Positions 60,337 to 64,000 of a stretch of 64,000 nucleotides of DNA are shown one piece after another; the first letter of the stretch is position 1; each line of letters begins with the position of its first letter. This DNA comes from Stenomitos frigidus_A (lineage in GTDB: Bacteria; Cyanobacteriota; Cyanobacteriia; Leptolyngbyales; Leptolyngbyaceae). The position numbers were made by a program, and so were the translations under genes. Location of the stretch: contig NZ_CAWNSW010000105.1 of NCBI RefSeq assembly GCF_963877135.1, forward strand, positions 124,001 through 188,000. The letters run 5' to 3'. Below the pieces are notes generated by a model that was given only the letters and a program-made list of their open reading frames with translations, made no database searches and was not told where the DNA came from.

Positions 60337-61131
60337 ATGCCAGTTGTTTCGTTGGCTCAATTACTAGAGTCTGGGGTTCACTTTGGGCATCAAACCCGCC
60401 GTTGGAACCCCAAAATGGATCCGTACATCTACACCTCGCGGAATGGGGTGCACATCATTGACCTGGTGCAGACTGCCCGGTTGATGGATGAAGCGTATAA
60501 CTATGTGCGCACGGCGTCTGAGCAGGGCAAAAAGTTCCTCTTTATCGGCACCAAGCGTCAGGCTGCTGGGATCATTGCTCAGGAAGCGTCTCGTTGTGGT
60601 GGTTACTACGTGAACCAGCGCTGGTTGGGTGGTATGCTCACCAACTGGGTGACGATCAAAACCCGTGTCGATCGCCTCAAAGAGCTAGAGCGTCGTGAAG
60701 AAACGGGTGGACTGGATCTACTACCCAAAAAAGAAGCGTCTGTACTGCGACGTGAGTTGGAAAAGCTCCAGAAATATCTGGGTGGCATTAAAGCGATGCG
60801 GAAAGTGCCTGACATCATCATCATGGTGGATCAAAAGCGCGAGTACAACGCTGTCCAGGAGTGCCAAAAGCTCTCGTTGCCGATCGTGGCATTGCTCGAC
60901 ACCAACTGCGATCCCGATTTGGTCGATGTGCCGATTCCGGCGAATGATGATGCCATTCGTTCGATTAAGCTAATTGTAGGCAGACTGGCAGACGCGATCT
61001 ACGAAGGTCGTCATGGTCAGCTTGAGTCTGACGACGAGTACGAAGACTACGAAGGCGGCGAGGAAGACTTCGACTACGAAGATAACGACACCTCGTTCAT
61101 TCCCGAAGAAACCGAAGAAACCGAAGCGTAG
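60337..61131 (+). CDS. rpsB: 30S ribosomal protein S2
   Basis: Small-subunit ribosomal protein, 264 residues. The start is the ATG at 60337 (MPVVSLAQLLESGVHFGHQT), the conserved beginning; a longer frame reads spacer. Family motifs: RRWNPKMDPYIYTSRNGVHI, GTKRQAAGIIAQEA, QRWLGGMLTNW and VALLDTNCDPDLVDVPIPAN. The C-terminal 40 residues are a very acidic tail (DDEYEDYEGGEEDFDYED), a cyanobacterial feature. Co-transcribed with tsf 91 bp downstream, with a heptamer-repeat hairpin in between. Confidence 0.98.
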   Translation: MPVVSLAQLLESGVHFGHQTRRWNPKMDPYIYTSRNGVHIIDLVQTARLMDEAYNYVRTASEQGKKFLFIGTKRQAAGIIAQEASRCGGYYVNQRWLGGMLTNWVTIKTRVDRLKELERREETGGLDLLPKKEASVLRRELEKLQKYLGGIKAMRKVPDIIIMVDQKREYNAVQECQKLSLPIVALLDTNCDPDLVDVPIPANDDAIRSIKLIVGRLADAIYEGRHGQLESDDEYEDYEGGEEDFDYEDNDTSFIPEETEETEA

Positions 61132-61136
61132 AGCGT

Positions 61137-61204
61137 TGTTAGTTGTTGGTTGTTAGTTTTTAGAGACTCTAGCAACTAACAACTAACAACTAACAACTAA
61201 TAAC
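61137..61204. repeat. Heptamer hairpin between rpsB and tsf
   Basis: TTGTTAGTTGTTGGTTGTTA followed by AGAGACTCT and (CAACTAA) x4. The two halves are complementary, so the transcript can fold into a long hairpin between the two genes, perhaps modulating tsf expression. Confidence 0.75.
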
Positions 61205-61222
61205 TATTCAGAGTGAAGGGTA

Positions 61223-61972
61223 ATGGCGGAAATCACAGCAAAATTAGTCGGTGAACTGCGCCAGAAAACGGGCGCAGGGATGATGGACTGCAAAAAAGCG
61301 CTCACAGAAACGGGCGGCGACCTGGAGCAAGCTGCCGATTGGCTCCGCAAAAAAGGCATTTCTTCTGCTGAGAAGAAAGCTGGTAAAGTAGCGGCTGAAG
61401 GCATTGTCGATAGCTACATTCATACGGGGAGCCGTGTGGGTGTGTTGGTCGAAGTCAACTGCCAGACAGACTTTGTGGCGCGGAACGATGCCTTCAAAAA
61501 GCTAGTGCAGGATATTGCCAAGCAAATTGTGGCATCACAGCAAGTTGAGTACGTGAAAATTGCCGACATTCCGGCAGAGATTGTTGATCGCGAAAAGGCG
61601 ATCGAAATGGGTCGCGATGACCTGGGCGGCAAACCCGAAGCCATCAAAGAAAAGATTGTGCAGGGCCGGATTGAAAAGCGCTTGAAAGAGCTTTGCCTGC
61701 TGGATCAGCCCTACATCCGCGACCAAAACATCACCGTGGATGAGTTGGTGAAGCAAAACGTCGCTCAGCTGGGTGAAAATATCCAGGTGCGTCGCTTTGT
61801 CCGCTTTGTGCTGGGTGAAGGCATACAGAAAGAAGAATCCGATTTCGCAGCGGAAGTCGCCGCTCAACTGGGTACAGCCGCACCGAAAGCAGAGCCTGTC
61901 GCCGAAGCCACACCTGAAGCGGCACCGAAAGAAGACAAGCAAGACGGTAAAGGCAGCAAGAAGAAAAAGTAG
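61223..61972 (+). CDS. tsf: Translation elongation factor EF-Ts
   Basis: Nucleotide exchange factor for EF-Tu. At 249 residues it has MAEITAKLVGELRQKTGAGM, then MDCKKALTETGGDLEQAADW at the N-terminus and the core VEVNCQTDFVARNDAFKKL. It is short, as in other cyanobacteria, with only one core copy. The last 35 residues are Ala/Pro/Glu/Lys-rich (KAEPVAEATPEAAPKEDKQD) and disordered. ATG start at 61223 behind GAAGGG. Second gene of the rpsB-tsf operon. Confidence 0.97.
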   Translation: MAEITAKLVGELRQKTGAGMMDCKKALTETGGDLEQAADWLRKKGISSAEKKAGKVAAEGIVDSYIHTGSRVGVLVEVNCQTDFVARNDAFKKLVQDIAKQIVASQQVEYVKIADIPAEIVDREKAIEMGRDDLGGKPEAIKEKIVQGRIEKRLKELCLLDQPYIRDQNITVDELVKQNVAQLGENIQVRRFVRFVLGEGIQKEESDFAAEVAAQLGTAAPKAEPVAEATPEAAPKEDKQDGKGSKKKK

Positions 61973-62002
61973 TCTTCGATCGCTCCAACCGAATCATGCT
62001 TA

Positions 62003-62030
62003 GAGGCAGTCCACTGGGCTGCCTTTGCCA
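62003..62030 (+). terminator. Possible terminator after tsf
   Basis: AGGCAG and CTGCCT pair around a short loop with extra C-G pairs, followed only by TTTGCC. It lies 31 bp after the tsf stop. The weak T-run keeps confidence low. Confidence 0.4.
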
Positions 62031-62119
62031 TTTGTAGCGTTTGTGAGCGCTTGATTCAGGTAGATTAAGGAAAGGGCTTTCATGTCTTGAATGCCGAAAC
62101 GTCTTGGAAAGGGTTGGGA

Positions 62120-63661
62120 ATGATTACTGCGATCACTGTACTGGTAGCGCTGGGGTTTCTGGGTTGGGGCTTCTACCGTGCCAGACCCTTTGGCAAACTG
62201 GGCTTGGTTGCCTGGTTGCAATCCGTCGTGCTGATTGCGCCCTGGCTGCTGTTCTTTGGGCTTTCGATCGTCGGCATTTACCTGAACATTGTCAGCGTGC
62301 TATTTCTGTTTGTGCTGTCCACTGGGCTATATATCTATCTGGGTAGCCGTCTACGATCGCTGGCTCAAAGTGAAGTTCTTGCCCAACGAGCAACGGCGAT
62401 CGCAGAGACTCAAGACACTCATAGCCTGGAAATTGGCAACGACACCGCCAATGCGTTGAATACAACTGACGCCGCTAAGACACAAGCTGAAAAGCTTGCT
62501 GAAGCACTGGCAGAACCTGACATTGTGCCCATTCCCGCAGACGACCTGAAGGCCATTCAAAGCATTTTTGGCATTGACACCTTTTTTGCCACCGAAACGA
62601 TTCCCTACCAAGAAGGTGTGATCCTACGGGGAAATTTGCGCGGCGAGGCAGAAGCAACGATCGCCCGTCTCTCAGAACGATTACAGGAGAAAGTTGGCTT
62701 TAGTGAGACCAATCCACAACAGCCTCGCTATCGGCTCTTTCTGGTGGAAGGACAGGACGGTAAGCCTGTGGTCATCGTTTTGCCTACGAGCAGAGACCCG
62801 CAGCCATCAACGTTGTTTCAGAAGGGTGTTGCGGTAATGCTGCTCTTCGCGACGATCGCGGCCAGTTTGGAGAGTAGTGGGCTCATGCTCGGTTTCGACT
62901 TCTTCACATCCCCCAATCGCATTGCAGAGGTTTTGCCCCTGTCAGCAGGACTTCTCAGCGTCCTTGCCGTGCATGAACTGGGGCATTGGCTGGTGGCGCG
63001 TCGCTATCAGGTGCGTCTGAGCCTACCGTTTTTTATTCCGACCTGGCAGATCGGTTCGTTTGGTGCCATCACCCGCTTTGAGTCGGTCTTGCCCAATCGC
63101 AGTACGCTGTTTGATATTGCGATCGCAGGCCCAGCCGCAGGCGGGTTACTCTCGCTGGTGATGGTGGTTGCGGGGCTACTACTATCGCACAAGGGCAGTT
63201 TGTTCCAGGTGCCAACGGAGTTTTTCCAGGGTTCTATTTTAGTGGGTACGCTCACACGAGTTGTACTGCGCGAGTCGCTCCAGCAGCCGATCGTCGATGT
63301 CCATCCACTTGTCATTCTGGGCTGGCTAGGTCTGGTGATCACGGCGCTCAATCTACTGCCAGCGGGACAACTCGATGGTGGACGAATCGTTCAAGCCATT
63401 TACGGACGTACCATTGCTGGACGCACCACGATCGCCTCCATCATTGTGCTGGGTTTCGCATCGATCGTGAATCCGCTGGCGCTGTACTGGGCGATCGTGG
63501 TGTTATTTCTCCAACGTGAGCTAGAACGTCCCAGCCAAAACGAACTCACAGAACCCGATGACACCAGAGCCGCGTTAGGGCTGCTGGCACTATTTTTGAT
63601 GATCGTGACGTTGCTACCACTCACGCCTAGCCTTGCTGGTCGCCTGGGTATTGGTGGTTAG
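62120..63661 (+). CDS. Site-2 protease (M50) family membrane protease
   Basis: Intramembrane zinc metalloprotease, 513 residues, of the EGY1-like group found in cyanobacteria and plastids. The N-terminus has two membrane helices, and a soluble domain covers about 70-250 (TETIPYQEGVILRGNLRGEA). The active-site helix is AVHELGHWLVARR, with His285, Glu286 and His289. The third ligand lies in NLLPAGQLDGGRI (411-423; Asp419). At least six more helices follow. The ATG at 62120 (MITAITVLVALGFLGW) is preferred over an upstream TTG. It might release membrane-bound regulators; substrate unknown. Confidence 0.92.
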   Translation: MITAITVLVALGFLGWGFYRARPFGKLGLVAWLQSVVLIAPWLLFFGLSIVGIYLNIVSVLFLFVLSTGLYIYLGSRLRSLAQSEVLAQRATAIAETQDTHSLEIGNDTANALNTTDAAKTQAEKLAEALAEPDIVPIPADDLKAIQSIFGIDTFFATETIPYQEGVILRGNLRGEAEATIARLSERLQEKVGFSETNPQQPRYRLFLVEGQDGKPVVIVLPTSRDPQPSTLFQKGVAVMLLFATIAASLESSGLMLGFDFFTSPNRIAEVLPLSAGLLSVLAVHELGHWLVARRYQVRLSLPFFIPTWQIGSFGAITRFESVLPNRSTLFDIAIAGPAAGGLLSLVMVVAGLLLSHKGSLFQVPTEFFQGSILVGTLTRVVLRESLQQPIVDVHPLVILGWLGLVITALNLLPAGQLDGGRIVQAIYGRTIAGRTTIASIIVLGFASIVNPLALYWAIVVLFLQRELERPSQNELTEPDDTRAALGLLALFLMIVTLLPLTPSLAGRLGIGG

Positions 63662-63716
63662 TGCGAAAAATAGACTGAAAGGTTCCTGGCTATCTAACTA
63701 AACCCCTGAGGTAAGC

Positions 63717-63733
63717 CACTGGTTCTACCAGTG
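63717..63733. repeat. Subterminal hairpin of an IS200/IS605-type element
   Basis: CACTGG-TTCTA-CCAGTG, a 6-bp stem 84 bp upstream of the tnpA start. IS200/IS605 elements carry such a hairpin near the left end, which TnpA recognises as single-stranded DNA. The exact left boundary cannot be fixed. Confidence 0.5.
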
Positions 63734-63816
63734 CGACTCGCAAAGCGTTGAGCGTTCCAGCCGTAAAGTAACTCCCACGGTGGCTTGATGAGCCAGTTCC
63801 GTAGGAGGAAAGAACA

Positions 63817-63984
63817 ATGTCGGCATTGTATCAAAGTCTGTCTCACTCGAAGTGGGACTGTAAGTATCACGTTGTGTTTGTACCCAAGTACCGTCGCAAG
63901 GTCATGTTTGGCGAGATTCGCCAGTTTTTGGGTCTAATTTTTCATGAATTGGCACGCCAGAAGGAATGTCGGAATGCTGATTAG
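63817..63984 (+). pseudogene. tnpA: IS200/IS605 transposase TnpA, truncated
   Basis: The ATG at 63817 behind AGGAGGAAAG opens MSALYQSLSHSKWDCKYHVV, then FVPKYRRKVMFGEIRQFLGL and IFHELARQKECRNAD before a stop. This is the N-terminal third of a single-strand-transferring Y1 transposase. The following HxH metal motif and the catalytic tyrosine are absent: after KECR the family continues with EGHLMPDHVH-like residues, but the sequence diverges and stops. No frame restoring the family was seen in the 16 bases left, so truncation or a junction at the right edge is likely. Confidence 0.8.
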
Positions 63985-64000
63985 GCTGCCGTTGCAAGTC

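Overview
The window is cyanobacterial chromosome. The evidence is a phycobilisome core-membrane linker (apcE), a complete cyanobacterial-order ATP synthase cluster with both b and b' subunits, an SLH-domain outer-membrane porin, several cyanobacteria-only families (DUF3326, DUF3086, DUF3119, DUF6887/6888), abundant HIP1-type GCGATCGC sites, and many heptanucleotide tandem repeats in spacers. The gene set and the four-repeat ApcE fit a filamentous or Leptolyngbya/Nostoc-like lineage, but no species can be named from this sequence.

Layout: (1) 1-4.9 kb: SLH porin running off the left edge, CPBP-type membrane protease, DUF3326 protein, small protein and [2Fe-2S] ferredoxin, all on the minus strand. 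(2) 5.0-11.1 kb: ATP synthase genes transcribed atpI-atpB-atpE-atpF'-atpF-atpH-atpA-atpG (minus). (3) 11.3-13.5 kb: a methyltransferase, a short HicB-like protein and an unknown protein. (4) 13.8-17.5 kb: apcE, its terminator and a 36-residue membrane peptide. (5) 17.5-25 kb: an accessory island with a VapBC-type toxin-antitoxin pair, an orphan antitoxin, a live and a decayed copy of a small gene, a two-gene TIR / nSTAND-WD40 operon, a family of 15-bp palindromes confined to this stretch, and a ten-unit 21-bp tandem array. (6) 25-36.8 kb: a HEXXH protein, class II ribonucleotide reductase, a C39-like peptidase, an RRM protein, ispG, a 103-bp MITE-like element, a frameshifted DUF6888 gene with its DUF6887 partner, a GIY-YIG protein, plsY, DUF3086 and DUF3119. 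(7) 37.5-42.8 kb: sugar aminotransferase, GT4 glycosyltransferase, MsrB, a truncated radical SAM gene and a methyltransferase-like gene. (8) 42.9-50.8 kb: an unknown protein, then a TetR repressor diverging from a HlyD-ABC-permease-permease exporter (YbhGFSR type) with a perfect 31-bp palindrome between them. (9) 51-56 kb: a sensory cluster with an ethylene-receptor-like multi-PAS kinase, a frameshifted response regulator and a receiver-PAS-kinase. (10) 56.3-64 kb: a frameshifted GT4, a DUF1877-like protein, a GT2, an AbiEii-like protein, rpsB-tsf, a site-2 protease and a truncated IS200-type transposase at the right edge.

Most of the window is housekeeping: energy conversion, light harvesting, translation, isoprenoid and lipid synthesis. 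The least ordinary parts are the 17.5-25 kb island, whose TIR/STAND operon looks like a signalling or conflict module, and the 51-56 kb kinase cluster. Several genes carry single-base frameshifts or in-frame stops. These may be real decay or assembly errors and are flagged one by one. No tRNA, rRNA or CRISPR array was recognised.
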